DNA of 64,000 bases from Oikopleura dioica (GCA_907165135.1 OU015566.1:4094501-4158500); one strand, 5' to 3'; shown: positions 42,349 to 53,762, counted from the stretch's first letter. The notes: generated by a model not told the origin, from the letters alone. Numbers and translations are program-made.

Positions 42349-43712
42349 TCAATTAAAAAAAGAGGAAGTTCTCATATTTGTGCGCGTGTCATACTTAAAT
42401 GAATTCGAGCTGCTGACTCCTTGTTTCAAGAATTTTTGTTTAGAATCTATCAATGTGTTTGACGAAGACTTACTGAAGTAGAGGACAGCAATGACTCCTG
42501 AAATCGCATACGCAGCTACTGTTTCAAAACCAATAATGATATCGTAAGCAAAATACAAATTGATTCCGATAATCAAAAAAGCTACCAATGGACCGAAGAT
42601 AGTCCAAAACTTTCCAGTCGCAAATTCACCCATTATTCTGAATTATTCATCATTTCAAGCAAAATAATGGCACTAACCTTGCTTGAGCACAAAAATGAAG
42701 AACATGGATAATCGCGAAAGGAAGAAGATTGAAGGATGTTTAAAATATCATTCATGCTGGTCAAGCTCGAAATATCCGAGTAAAAGGCAATCGCGAAAGT
42801 CGGCACGATTGCAAGAGAGCGAGTGAGAACGACTCGGGCGAAACGGGACCACTGAGGATTGAGGAATCCTTCCATGACAAACTGGCCACTGAAAAGAGAA
42901 GTAACAGAGAAGTCTAGGCTTTTTCCATCAGTGGAAAGAATGGCAAGACTCACCTATACTTGCCGGTCATGGTTGAGCTGTGGCCAGCTGCAAAGATTCC
43001 GACGGCCCAGATGTAATTGGATGATTATGAGTTTTAATTAGGATGGAACGCGTGGGTACTCGCTCGAATATTTTAATCTTTTCCTTGTGCCAGCTGAGGA
43101 ACTCCGCAATTGGTGCAGTGAGGTACGACAATGCCGCAAACAACTTCTTTTTGATCGGGCGCAGCTTGGACGTACTCGAAGCCGAAGGAAAACGCCATTG
43201 TCGTAATTAAAACTGCGAAGGATGCTTCTAACTTTCGAAGGCCATACTTGTCGAGGAAAAGGAAAACGACTGTGTCGACGATTGTGATGAGCACACCGCC
43301 CCAAAAAGAAATCGCACAATTGGAAAGAAGGGAGAACGCGATAGCTGTGCCAATTACTTCTTGCATATCGCTGCCGATAATTGCTAATTCTATCGAAAGC
43401 CAGAGAAGAATTCGCACTGGAGGTGAATAGCCATCGTAGCAGACTTGCGCCAGATGCTTCCCTACATCCGGTTCTGGTTTTAAACTTACTCAAGTGACAG
43501 ATAATTACCGGTAGTAACTCCGAGTCTGAGCGCAAATTCTCTGGCGAAGGGGTAACATCGCCCACCCCGATTTCAGTCATCTGAACGAACAAGGAATCTT
43601 AAATTTCCTCCACTAGAATACAAAGATCATCACCAATTCCACGATTATTTATTTTGACCCAGGTTCATGCACCTAAACTTACTTCAGCAGAATATGCTTT
43701 ATTGTCTGTCAT
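42349..43712 (-). pseudogene. SLC11/NRAMP divalent-metal transporter copy, internally deleted and frameshifted
   Basis: The match to vertebrate DMT1/NRAMP is strong in parts: REFALRLGVTTG / [67 protein letters not shown], then [38 protein letters not shown] and MNDILNIL. But TM1-TM2, with the DPGN metal site, is absent between ATG 43712 (MTDNKAYSAE) and the REFALRLG exon. About 100 residues including the TM6 MPH motif are absent between 43020 and 43085, where the two halves meet without an acceptor. Near 42719-42732 a 5-bp loss puts NILQS and LPFAIIHVL in different frames. Three independent lesions in the ion pathway argue for a pseudogene or a collapsed assembly, not a working transporter. 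Confidence 0.8.
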
Positions 43713-44015
43713 CTAAAAATCAATCGAAAAGAAAGAATCAAACAGAAGTTCCAAATTCAAAGTTGATAACAAATTTACTGTAGGTTTACTTCAGAAGCAA
43801 ACAAATAAAAATGAACTGAACCTCCAGGTCACTTTTCGAGAAAAATCTGAACTTGAGTACCCTTTCTATAAAATTCTCTAACGATAAAAATTGTTAAAAA
43901 ATATGATGGCAAAATAACATAAAAACGGATTTTTAAAATTTTTTATTCAGTGAGTTGACATGTAAAGAATAAAATGCTGAACAGAGAAATGACGAGATAA
44001 ATCTCTACCTCAAAT
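43713..44015. other. Intergenic region
   Basis: About 300 bp of AT-rich sequence. Nothing recognised. Confidence 0.4.
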
Positions 44016-44477
44016 TCAAAATCCACCGTTCTGTGCCGCCATTCTGCGCATGAGTCTCCGTAATTGGGCTTGAGCTACCATTTTTTCCGCGCGAAGTTTG
44101 GCGTTTTCTTCGGTCAGCCGCATCCATTCGATGGTCTGCCGTTCGATCTAAAATGAGAAAAATTAAGTACTTGCTTCAAGAAAAAAAAGATCGACTTACC
44201 TTTTCGTCTTGTCGTGCCAGTTCATCATTCGCGTATTCGATATTCATTCTGTTATGTTCACACTTGTCTCGTCCCCTTTGCTCTGCTGCTTGAATTTTGG
44301 CCTCGAGACTTAAAATTATTTAAATCAGAGATTCCAATAAAAATGGTTAATTATCAATCAATGACGATTTTTTCCTTACTATCGAACTTTTTCCTTGTGG
44401 AAAAGATAAATTAACACAATCATCCCCATGAAGAAGATCGCCGAGGCAGCGGAAACCGGGACGTAGACAATAAACAT
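44016..44477 (-). CDS. Small single-pass membrane protein with coiled coil
   Basis: Three exons (44380-44477, 44200-44308, 44016-44147) give 112 residues in frame, with GT-AG introns of about 50-70 bp. The N-terminal helix VSAASAIFFMGMIVLIYLF should cross the membrane once. The rest is charged and helical (LEAKIQAAEQRGRDKCEHNR, ARQDEKIERQTIEW, LTEENAKLRAEKMVAQAQ) with heptad spacing, ending RRMAAQNGGF. It could be an organelle-anchored assembly factor, but no family was recognised. Confidence 0.65.
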
Positions 44478-45213
44478 CTAGAATTATAAAAATAATTATT
44501 AATAAAAATCAATGAAAAGCGAAAAAACAAATAAACACTCGGAAACTGCAGTTTAAATCTGTAGAAATTCAGATTAATAGACAAATAACCGATACTAAAA
44601 ATTATTAATATCTCAGTTTTCTCGAATTAAGGGTTATCTCTCTCCAAAAAGAAAAGAAATTTCGTCGAAATTTGGTGAAAATTTTCGTTTTTTCTTCGAA
44701 TGAAACAAGCGCGATCTGAATTTGCCATCAAAATTAAAATCAGATTCGCCATCTTTGATTTTTTCAGTTGCTCAAAAATCCCAAGGCAAGTTTTGAGAGT
44801 TCAAGTTGACATGAAATAAAAGAACAAAGTAAAATCGTCATTTTGAAATAAATTTATGACATTAATTACGTTTATTAAAAATAGAAATTAAATCATAAAA
44901 TATACTTTTACATACTCTTCCTTGTTTTCAGCCGATGAATAAACTGACAATGAACTAGTTCCGCTGTCGCGAATTCATTGCCAATTATTTTTTCTTCCAA
45001 CCACTTTCGGAAAATTCGTTACAACAAGGTGCAAAGGAATAATATTCATTTTACCGCAGGAAGCTTCTTTGAAGTTTACCGAGTTTTCGTTTTATGTTCC
45101 TGAGGCAGCAAAAAGTCAGTTAATTTTTACGACGACATTTTCGTTCTCAGAGGGAAAGAGACGTACTCAAGTACATTTGCGACTTTTCGACTTTTCGTGT
45201 TTTTGAGTTGATC
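44478..45213. other. Intergenic region between divergent genes
   Basis: About 735 bp, AT-rich. Promoters of the coiled-coil genes on both sides should be here; no specific site recognised. Confidence 0.4.
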
Positions 45214-46828
45214 ATGTCGACCGTGAGTTTTTAACTTGATTCCGGCTTTTTAAACAAAATTCTAGAGAAGCGCTTCGAAAGAGAACCTCTACTCGGTGAT
45301 CAACCCTAACGATGATTCCCAAGAACTCCAGAGAAAGATCATCGCAGCTCGGCAACACTTGCAATTGCTGAAAAAGAACCAAATCGTTCTCGCAAGAACG
45401 AGAACTGTCAAGCGTCTGCTAGACAATGTCCGCTTGAGCAGCTCTAAAAACGTGACTGAGCACGCGCCAAAAGAGGATTTGGTGATTTATGCGAAGGAAT
45501 TGACGAATTTGAGGGATTCGATTGATGAGAAAACGAGAGAACTGGCGTATTCGCAAAATATTTTGACCGAGAAAGAGCGAATTCTTTATGAAAAAAGGAA
45601 GAGGCTCAAAATCGAACTTCTATTTTTTTTCATTTTCTCTCTTTTCCAAATTCTGAGCCTCAAAAGATGCCAGCTTGAAGAGCTCAAACTCCAAGCCGAG
45701 CACGATTTCGACCACTCCCAAAACCACGTCGCTGAGCACGCCAATCGCAACTCTCATCTTTCTCTCAAATGCAAGACCTTTTTTTTATCGAATCCAAATT
45801 GAAATTCTAGTGAGCAAAATTCAAAAGGCAATTGCAAAAATGAGAATCAGAGAAGTCGAAATTCGAAAAGAAATTGAGCTCAAACGAACTGAAATTGCTG
45901 AGTAAGAGATTTTTCTGATTTTTGAAAGCGCTAAAAACTGTGATTTTAGGAAGAAGCAGATTTCGAACACTGAAAGGGAGCAAAAAAAGCAAATTTTCGT
46001 AAGTTTTTTTTTTTGAAAAAAATCTTTCAAAGTGCTTAGCTTTTGGACAAATCCGGACTTGAGGAGCAAATAGCCGAAGCAAAAACTCTCCTTTTCCAGG
46101 TTTGAAATCAACGAGGAGTTTCCCCCGAAAAACCCCATTTTAGCTGACTGACCAAAAAGAATTCAGCAAATGGAAAGCTTCCCAACAAGCACTGCGAGAA
46201 AAACTCCTGGAAAAGAAAGAAGCCGAGGATGAATTTAACGATCCTCTCGAAGAAGAAAAAAATCGACTGCAGAAAATTGCTGATGAGCTTTCTCAGAACA
46301 TCGTGATTTCTGCTTCTTCTGAGGAGCATTCGACAATCCGTCGATTGGAAAGCTACAAAAAAAAGCTTTCGAGAGAAGTTCAAAAAGTCAATGTGAGTAG
46401 CGAAGCAAATGAAGAAAGGTTGAGTTTATTTTCAGTCATCGACGAAAATTGACTTGGAAAATAAAAACAGCGTCAAAGGAAGAATGCAGGAGCGATTCAG
46501 GTATAATGAGATTTGAAAAATATTCCTTTGGTTAACGAAGCTTGAGCTCAATTTTGCTTAGCCTTCGAATTAGCTTGACTAAGAAAATTTTCCGCTCAGC
46601 AAAGCTTTTCAGGCTAAGACAGCTGTGCAGATTTCTCGAAATAATCTAAGCTTTGAAAATCCAAGAAGCTGATCTTATTTTTAGCTTTTCTGAACTTAGC
46701 TTATTTTCGAAGAAAAATAAGCTCAACTGAGCTTAGCCTGAAGCTGTGCTGGAAAATGTCTGGAATTTTTTTTCAGAGATATGAAAATCGACAATGAAGA
46801 TAGCGACGAAGACACCACAACTGTCTGA
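45214..46828 (+). CDS. Coiled-coil protein, paralogue A
   Basis: Nine exons (45214-45222, 45266-45597, 45667-45770, 45811-45901, 45950-45998, 46040-46099, 46144-46392, 46436-46500, 46777-46828) give 336 residues in frame. Almost the whole protein is charged helix with heptad character. Landmarks shared with paralogue B are SKENLYSV, KNQIVLARTRTVKRLLDNVR, TNLRDSIDEKTRELAYSQ, CQLEELKLQAEHDFDHSQ and HVAEHANRNSHLSLK, ending in an acidic DSDEDTTTV. The intron 45598-45666 has GA-AG ends and is missing in B; the intron 45771-45810 has a GC donor where B has GT. The fold suggests a structural or spindle/cilium-type role, but none is assigned. Confidence 0.72.
45598..45666 (+). other. Paralogue-A-specific GA-AG intron with inverted ends
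   Basis: This 69-bp intron starts GAAGAGGCTCAAAATCG and ends ATTCTGAGCCTCAAAAG. GAGGCTCA and TGAGCCTC are inverted. Its length is a multiple of three and has no stop, so retention would add 23 residues. Paralogue B reads straight through the same site. Confidence 0.75.
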
Positions 46829-47037
46829 AAAACTTCTTCCTATTTATCGAATATTAATATGATCGAAATAACACACGATGAAACCGCTTTTAAAAGCCGC
46901 CTCTGAGTTCATTAATGATTATTTTTATTTTCACGATTATATGACCGCGATTTTTATTTCACATTTTACGACCTCCGCGATCAACTCCGGTCCTCGTGGT
47001 TTAATCTTCTCGCTTTTTCTGAGGAAGAGAAAAAAAA
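46829..47037. other. Spacer between coiled-coil paralogues
   Basis: About 210 bp on the same strand; short enough for a larvacean-type operon, but no trans-splice site was established. Confidence 0.35.
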
Positions 47038-48518
47038 ATGTCAGAGAAAAGTCTTGATAAAGAGAACTTGTATTTTTCCGTCGATGGAATTTCCGTCGAC
47101 CCGCGGGATGATTCTGAAGAATTGAGGCGGAAAATTCTAGTGGCGAGGGAGAAACTGCAGGAATTGAAGACGAATAGGATTGTTTTGGCGAGAACAAGAG
47201 CTGTGAAACGAATTCTAGGGCCGAGTTCAAAATGACTTCCAAAAAATTCAAATTTTTTGTCCACATTTTTCCCCAAATTTTTTTTCCCGAAAATTTCCCG
47301 ATTTTTTTCCCAAATTTTTTTTTCCTTAAATTTTTTCCCAAAAATTTTCCAATTTTTTCCCCAAAATTTTTTTCCCAAAATTTTTCCCCAAATTTTTTTC
47401 CCCATTTGAACATACTTAAAAGACAATGTCCGACTTACGGCCTCAGAAAACGTCACCGGCTACGAGGAGCGCGACAAACTCATCGACCAGGCTCGAGAAA
47501 TCACGAATCTGCGAGACAGCATCGACGAAAAAACTCGCGAGCTCGCTCATTCGCAGCAGATCCTGTCGCAAAAGGACCGAGTTCTTTACGATCGAAGAGT
47601 TCAGCTGGAAGAGCTGCGATTGAAGGCGGAGCAGGATTTTGATTTTTCGCAAAATCATGTGGCAGAGCATGCGAATAGAAATGCCAATCTTTCGCTCAAA
47701 TGTAACTAATGAAGAAATTCTTGAATAACCTTTTTCAGTGAGGAAGATCCAAAAAGCCATCGTCAAATTGCGATCGAGAAAGATTCTCATCCAAACAGAA
47801 ATTGAAGAAAAACGGGAAGAAAACACGCTCAAGCAGATGAAAATCAAGAAAGAAACGACTGAAGCAAAAATCAAATTTGTGAGTCTCAGATTCGACTGAT
47901 TTTTTTCTGCTTATTTTTCATCTTGCATTTTTAGGACGCGTCTAGAGCTGATCATCAAAAAGAGATCGAGGCTCTCAAAAAAGAACTCTTTAAGGTAATC
48001 TTCTTCCATGATTTCGATGCTTGATAATTCTCGTTTTTAGATCATCAATTCGGCCAACTTCGAAAACTGGACCAATAAGCAAAAAGCCACCATTGAAGAT
48101 TTGAAGCTAAAACGGGATTTGGAAGACAAGGAAAACGACGTCTTCGAGGTTGAGAAAAACCGACTAGAACAAGAACTGGCCTCATTGACTGGCTCGCAAG
48201 AAGTCAGCTTCTCTGATCAGCGAAAAATTGGAAATTTGAGAAAGAAAAAGGCAGAGCTTCAAGAAAAATTGGCAAAACTTGAGGTGAGATCAAGTTGAAA
48301 GGACGCTTTTTCTGATGGAAATTTTGTAGAGTGGCATTGATGTTGACCTCAACAATAAGAATCAAGTCAATAAAAAACCAAGGAATGTTATATATATTCC
48401 GAAATATGGCAATTGACTTGAATCACAATGATTCCGTTGACAAAGAGAAAATAACATTTATAAAAGCTTGAATATCGCAGTCGACCAAGAAGACGAGGAC
48501 GAAGAGGTTGATGCTTAA
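47038..48518 (+). CDS. Coiled-coil protein, paralogue B
   Basis: A tandem relative of paralogue A. Exons 47038-47218, 47423-47701, 47739-47878, 47935-47994, 48041-48283, then from 48330, with a last acidic exon (DQEDEDEEVDA) ending near 48518. It shares LDKENLYFSV, TNRIVLARTRAVKRILDNVR, TNLRDSIDEKTRELAHSQ, VQLEELRLKAEQDFDFSQ and HVAEHANRNANLSLK. The intron 47219-47422 interrupts KRIL/DNVRL exactly where A is continuous, and the only donor that keeps the frame is GG. The final join around 48380-48480 does not resolve cleanly, so the C-terminus is tentative. Probably helical throughout; function unknown. Confidence 0.7.
47219..47422 (+). other. Paralogue-B-specific GG-AG intron
   Basis: 204 bp, starting GGCCGAGTTCAAAATG and ending CATTTGAACATACTTAAAAG, with the imperfect inverted pair GTTCAAAATG / CATTTGAAC near its ends. 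The interior is low-complexity AATTTTTTTCCC. Retention gives an early stop. Paralogue A lacks it. Confidence 0.65.
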
Positions 48519-48736
48519 GAAAACTGAAGTCGCTTAAAAATCATCCCCGTTCGCATCAAATGATTCATTTGATGGAATGTCGAAACATCAACAAAAAACG
48601 CTTGCATGATCTCATCTTTCCCCTAATTTTCCCTTCATGATGAATATGTTTATTCATTTTGATGTTTGCTGTTAGCTCCGATTCTTGCTCGTAGCCTTCT
48701 TTATCGTTCCAAAGAAAATATCATGCTTATTTCTAG

Positions 48737-49860
48737 TTGAATTTCGCGGATTCGATTGAAGTTGAAACAGCACCGATTTTCAACATCCAAGCACCAACCT
48801 TGGTTCAAAGCGCGCCCCTAATTGATGATCATTCTCATCTTCCGATCTCTGAACCTCCAGAAACGCCACCACCTCAAGATCTCGAGCTGCGTTTCGCAAC
48901 TTCTTCTAAGCATGTTCAAAGCGCTCCCCAAAGCCAATCCCGCACTAGGACGATCAATCAAGGGTTCGGAAACTCTGGCCAGAATTTTTCAAAATCCTCG
49001 ACTTCCCAGAACATCAAGCAGTCTTCGAATGGCGGATTCACAAAGACGACTTACTCCAGCAACTCGAAATCGTTTGCTTCTCCGATTCCCGCTGCGAGAA
49101 AAAATTATTCAAGCGAAGGAAATTCAAAACCAGAGAGTTCTTCGAGTCGCTTTGAATTGGCCGGCTTTGATTTTTCGAATAGTAGATCTAAGTCAGGTAA
49201 TTTTCACTTTCGAAAATTTCGTCTAAAGTTTGAGAAGCAGTATCAAAATATAGAAGATCTATGAAATTTATCATAGCAATAAAGCGATTAAATTTGACTG
49301 TGAGAAAATTTGAAAAGTATTTATGGTTTTTGAAAAATCTTAAACTTTTCAGGATTCACCAATTGGGAGTCAAATCAGCCGCTAAAATCCTCAGGAAAAG
49401 CAACAACTATCCATTCTGGTGGAAACTCTTCTCACTCAAGCCACTCTGGCGGAGGAATCTCAAGGTCTTCATCAAGATTTGGCGGCTCGAATATCATGTC
49501 AACGACGAGAAACTATCAAGATGGCACTGAAATCACCGTGTCCAAGGGCGAGAATCTCAATTCATCCCCATCAAAATCCTCGTAAGAATTTTTCTGCTTT
49601 TCTTATCTCTAGAAATTCTTCTAGAAAGGGACGATCAAGGATCGATGATTCGGCCTACGGGACAATAAGTCGGGCTTACAATGAAACAACTCATCCCTCG
49701 AATTCTTCAAGACGATTTCTTCAATCTGATCGACCAATTATGTAAGTTTCCATTAAAAAAGGAGATCTTTCAAGCCATTTTTCTGATGTTTATTTCTCTC
49801 TTTTTCAGGTCTCCTGATAATTTCAACGATGAAATAATGAGAACTGCTCGACGATATTGA
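48737..49860 (+). CDS. Serine/asparagine-rich low-complexity protein, 5' end unresolved
   Basis: Exons at about 48737-49197, 49353-49582, 49613-49741 and 49810-49860 stay in one frame through GT-AG introns. The sequence is rich in Ser, Asn, Gly and Pro (QSAPQSQSRTRTINQGFGNS, SSSRFELAGFDFSN, SGGNSSHSSHSGGGISRSSS) and ends NFNDEIMRTARRY. It looks like an intrinsically disordered protein. An AG directly before 48737 suggests an acceptor, but no upstream ATG exon was identified; it may belong to the preceding gene or be trans-spliced. No family recognised. Confidence 0.5.
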
Positions 49861-49990
49861 ACTCGATTGAATGAATGGTATCTTTGCATGTTTCTTAATT
49901 TCTTGATATAAAACAGGATAGAATTGAAGATTAAATAAATTGCACGCTTTTGAGAAAAAATTCTAAATTTTGCTCTCTTCGTTGATTTTT

Positions 49991-52456
49991 TCAATCGTCC
50001 CATCCGCCAAGAAGATTGTTTTCAATATCAACTGTGTATCCAAATGCTTCGAGGTCCATTTCATATCTTTTGACTTTCAAACGGGATTTTTCCTGATAAT
50101 GTTTAAAAAAAATAAGGAAGAAGGCCCCGTTCCTAGACCAGTTAAATCTTCGCGGCTGAGTGCACTCAGCTGCTCTTTTAGTTTATCACTTCTTATTTCT
50201 TTCGAAATGCCGCCGAGAGTTGAGCCTCGTTGGACAAAGCCTTCCCAGGGCTTGATGTCGTACCCTGCTTTTCGGAGGACATAGTTGGCTTCTTCGTTCA
50301 TAAATTCAGTTTTTATGATGTTGTCGTATTTGTAATTACAGGCTTTTCAGGGTCAATAATCCTTTTTCTAAGAAAAGCTCGAAAACGAGAATCTCGAAAA
50401 TCTCGAAAATCTCGAAAACGAGAATCTCGAAAATCTCGAAAAATGAGAATCTCGAAAATCTCGAAAAACGAGAATTTCGAAAATTTCGAAAAACGAGAAT
50501 CTCGTAAATCTCGTAAATCTCGAAAAACAATAATCTCGAAAATCTCGAAAAACTCGAAAAACGCCCTTCGTGTATTTTTGGACCGATTCCTTGACAAGCA
50601 TGAAACTGAGGTCTGAAATGAGAATTGAAAGTTGACGATTTTGGAATCATCGAGCCAATAAAATGCCCGAAATCAGCGAAAGTAATTGTCATATCATCAT
50701 CAGTACTTTCTTCATGAGCCTGGTTTCGCTCGCGGAGATAGCCAGATTTTTTCAAGAGCTTGAAATGAAGAGGATCGGCTTTTTTGAACTTTTGTCTGAA
50801 GCCCGAGTAGAATCTTAAAAATTTAGATGGCAGATTTTTTACTGCAAAATTACCTGAAAAGAGGATGCCGGACAACAAGAAATCGCGTTGCATCGTCGCC
50901 GGCAATGAGCTGCGGGCCAACTGATGGACCGATTGCACCAACTGAGCGAAGCGCTGCGCCCATCGAATGACTTTCCGAGTTCGGATATTTTTGTGAGGTC
51001 TCTCATTCAGCTTTTTCAGCGTTTTTTCAAAGAGAAAACAACTTCCTTTCATCTCAAAGAAAAAGCCCTCCCTGCCAATAGATCCAGCTCGTACAGCCGG
51101 CTTTTAGCGGCACACAGCCCAGTAATTTATGCTCAGCGTCTCCAACGTAAAAGTGGCGATTCCTTGTTTTCCATTCTCGCATGTCGTTGATTTCTTTTTC
51201 TCGGCAATATGCTTCAAGCCGCTGTTTTCTTTTTCGAAATCGTTCTTCTATTTTTCTGTCGTTCTGAGAAAATAGGGTCGAAAATTGAAAAATTGCAAAA
51301 AATTTTAACTTTTATATCAAAAAAAAAATTCACGAGCGAACAAAGAGCAAGATTGACGTTCGAACAAGCTTAAAAAGAGAAAAGAGTTTCGCACTTGATT
51401 TGAACACGTGACGTGCTCAGCTTGAATTTTCGATCGCGTTAGAATTCGATTATTTTAGGATCGATTCGGGAATAAAACAGATTTTATTCACCTTTCGTAC
51501 CTTTTCCCAGAACTTCGGGTCCGTGATGATTTCGGCTGGCGCTTCATCCTTTTCAGATGAATTTTCGGATGAGTCATTTTCGGACAGATCGACTTCTTCG
51601 TCGTAGATATTTTCTTCTGTAAAAATGTCGAATAGCCCAAAGCGGGAAAAATCAGGAACCGGCACTGTCTGAATAGAGATAAAAGACCTCTTTTTTTAAT
51701 CCGAATTCTAGCGGGAAAAAAGCGAATAAATGACAGGTTTTTGTCACTTGCGGAATAATTTGGATTTATGGGGGAATTGAGCTGTCTCGACTCAAACGGC
51801 AGATAATCCTAAAGACTCTGTAATTTTGAGATTTTTTATCAAAATTTATAACTTATTATTTTATAAATAAGCAGGGAGATACCCATTTTTAATTTACAAA
51901 ATTTGCAAAGAGATACCCTTATTTTAATTTTAAAAAATTAGCAAAGAGATACCCTTATTTTACTTTAAAAAATAAGCATAGAAATACCCTTATTTTTATA
52001 AAAAATTTTGCAAGGAGAATAAATTTGCAAAGAGATACCCTTATTATAATTTTAAAAAATTAGCAAACAGATACCCTTATTATAATTTAAGAAATTAGCA
52101 AAAAGATACCCTTATTTTCAATAAAAAAATAAGCAAAGAAATACCCTTATATCAATAAAAAAATTGCGAAGAGATACCCTTATTTTACTTTAAAAAATAA
52201 GCATAGAAATACCCTTATTTTTATAAAAAATATAAACAGCAAAGTTAAGAGAACAGCTATTTTTTCGATAAAATAAGGGAATCAACGCATTCAAAAAATT
52301 TTGCCTGCTTTTCTTAAAATTGAGGTCATTTTCCTTTTTTACCTGTTTGACCCAAGTTTTGATGAATTTCTGATGTTCAACAAATCCAATCGTTGAAAAA
52401 GTCACCAAAACAACAACAGTCGAAAACGGCAAGTTTCTTAGTCCCCTAATAAACAT
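49991..52456 (-). CDS. Golgi carbohydrate sulfotransferase (CHST8-14-like, Sulfotransfer_2)
   Basis: A type II Golgi enzyme that would transfer sulfate from PAPS to a sugar chain. The first exon (52343-52456) gives a short cytosolic start and a signal-anchor (LPFSTVVVLVTFSTIGFV). Exon 51501-51668 is an acidic stem. Exon 3, starting at 51263, has LLGCVPLKAGCTSWIYW, matching the PAPS loop (PKVGCTNWK) of the family. An exon around 50854-50990 ends ATRFLVVRHPLFR, and 50590-50813 begins FYSGFRQKF, together the 3'-phosphate-binding RDP..R..S.Y..KF motif. HFRPQFHACQ joins to CNYKYDNIIKTEFMNEEANYVL from 50342 across a GA-AG intron, reproducing the H..P...C.PC.I.YD signature. The last exon has KVKRYEMDLEAFGY. 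Joins near 51075-51000 and 50140-50100 remain uncertain. Confidence 0.82.
50343..50589 (-). repeat. TCTCGAAAA minisatellite filling a GA-AG intron
   Basis: On the plus strand about 17 close units of AATCTCGAAA(A/-) lie between 50375 and 50565. They fill nearly the whole 247-bp intron of the carbohydrate sulfotransferase, whose ends are GA and AG on the coding strand. They are open in all three minus-strand frames, producing spurious DSRFSRFSRFSF-like frames. Confidence 0.85.
51860..52225. repeat. AT-rich tandem repeats in sulfotransferase intron 1
   Basis: About nine copies of a 38-45-bp unit containing GCAAAGAGATACCCTTATTT, each followed by an A/T-rich run. Spacing and length vary between copies. 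Confidence 0.85.
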
Positions 52457-53570
52457 TCTCTACAACTTCTATTTCTTCATTTATTTTCTCTCGAGAAGCT
52501 TGAAATTCTTCAAATTCTGATCAACGCTGAAGAAGCTGAGTTGAACCTGCGCGGAAGCAAGTGGAGCTGGGTGCGCTCTTAGGCGCCACGCTGGAGGCTG
52601 AGAGCTGACAAGGTGGATTCGAGTAACGTGAAGTTATTTTTCCGGACACATACAAATTTTCTACTGATTATAAATATTAGTTCCCAAGCTGAGGTTTAAT
52701 GTCGCTGGGCTGTCAAAATCAAACACAGATTTTAGCGACCAGAAAATAACAGCTTTTCATTCATTGCTTCGAAAAAAAGAATAACAAAGTGACACCCTTA
52801 GCACTTTGTTTTTTTGAAGGATTTGTAATGAAGCGGTGAGTCGAAATGTGTTCCAATTTTTAAGAGGTAGATATCAAGAATCGGCATTTTCCGTCAGACT
52901 TTCCTCTCAAAGTTAAAGTAGTGACACTCTTATTTAACTTTAGAAACAAAACTTTAAGACCTTTATTCATTTCCTATGGAAGCCGAAATTTCGAATTTCA
53001 AAGAATTTTGTACCAAAATTTGACGTTAAAGATCGCTTTTTTTCCGAAAATGGTCATTTTAGAGAAGAAGAAATCAAAAATTTTGGCTTCCACAGGAAAA
53101 AGATAGATACTTGAAATTAATTTTTAGCAGAAAAAATAAGGGGGTCACTATGTTAAAAATATGAAAAAAACACTGACAGAAAACCCAATTCTTGATATCT
53201 ACCCCCTTAAGCAAAGCTGAATTGAACGCATTTTAATCCATTGCAGGTTTTTAAACAACCCAGTTTTATTTAACAAAAGCGTTTGGAAAGGATCAATAGT
53301 ATGGTGATTGTAAATATTTAAAGATTACCGAAAGCGAAATGCTCTTGACTGAAGAGTACAAAAGCCAGCGTTCAAATCTAATTTTCGTGACCGGCAATTT
53401 AAAGCAATTCGTTCTGGCTACCTGCGGTTGGCATTTTACCGGCGTACAAAATCGGCGAAGCGCGTCTTAGCAATTTCTCTGACCTATCAGCATTGTTAAC
53501 AAAGACGCAAGGAGCAAATTTGACTGAGCGGAAAAAATTGTTCAGATTCTGTTTTTTCATTGAATTGAAT
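52457..53570. other. Intergenic region with a foldback element
   Basis: About 1.1 kb. AAGAGGTAGATATCAAGAAT (about 52861-52880) and ATTCTTGATATCTACCCCCTT-like sequence (about 53192-53212) form inverted arms 310 bp apart. No gene seen. Confidence 0.55.
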
Positions 53571-53599
53571 TTATGGCTGTTTATTTGAATTTTTTAATA

Positions 53600-53762
53600 T
53601 TCAGATTTTGGAGAAAAAAATTTTCACAGCTATTTTTATCGCTTTTTTGATAAAGCAGCTGATTCAAATTTCTATTGAAAAGAGGCCTTCTTTCGAAGAG
53701 TTTTTGCTGAAATCAAATGTCTTTGAGCAAAACAGCTCAATCATCAGAATCCTGAAATATTA
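53600..53762 (+). CDS. Possible small membrane-peptide exon
   Basis: After a plausible acceptor (TTTTTTAATATTCAG) an open frame encodes ILEKKIFTAIFIAFLIKQLI, a possible transmembrane helix, then EKRPSFEEFLLKSNVFEQN and stops at 53762. No ATG is found in frame, so a 5' exon would be needed. Weak evidence, listed because the frame has mixed composition unlike its surroundings. Confidence 0.25.

Noticed and set aside
50313-51052. Long minus-strand open frame rich in DSRFSRFSR
   Set aside because: It is produced by the TCTCGAAAA minisatellite, which is open in several frames; the real sulfotransferase exons lie on either side and splice across it.
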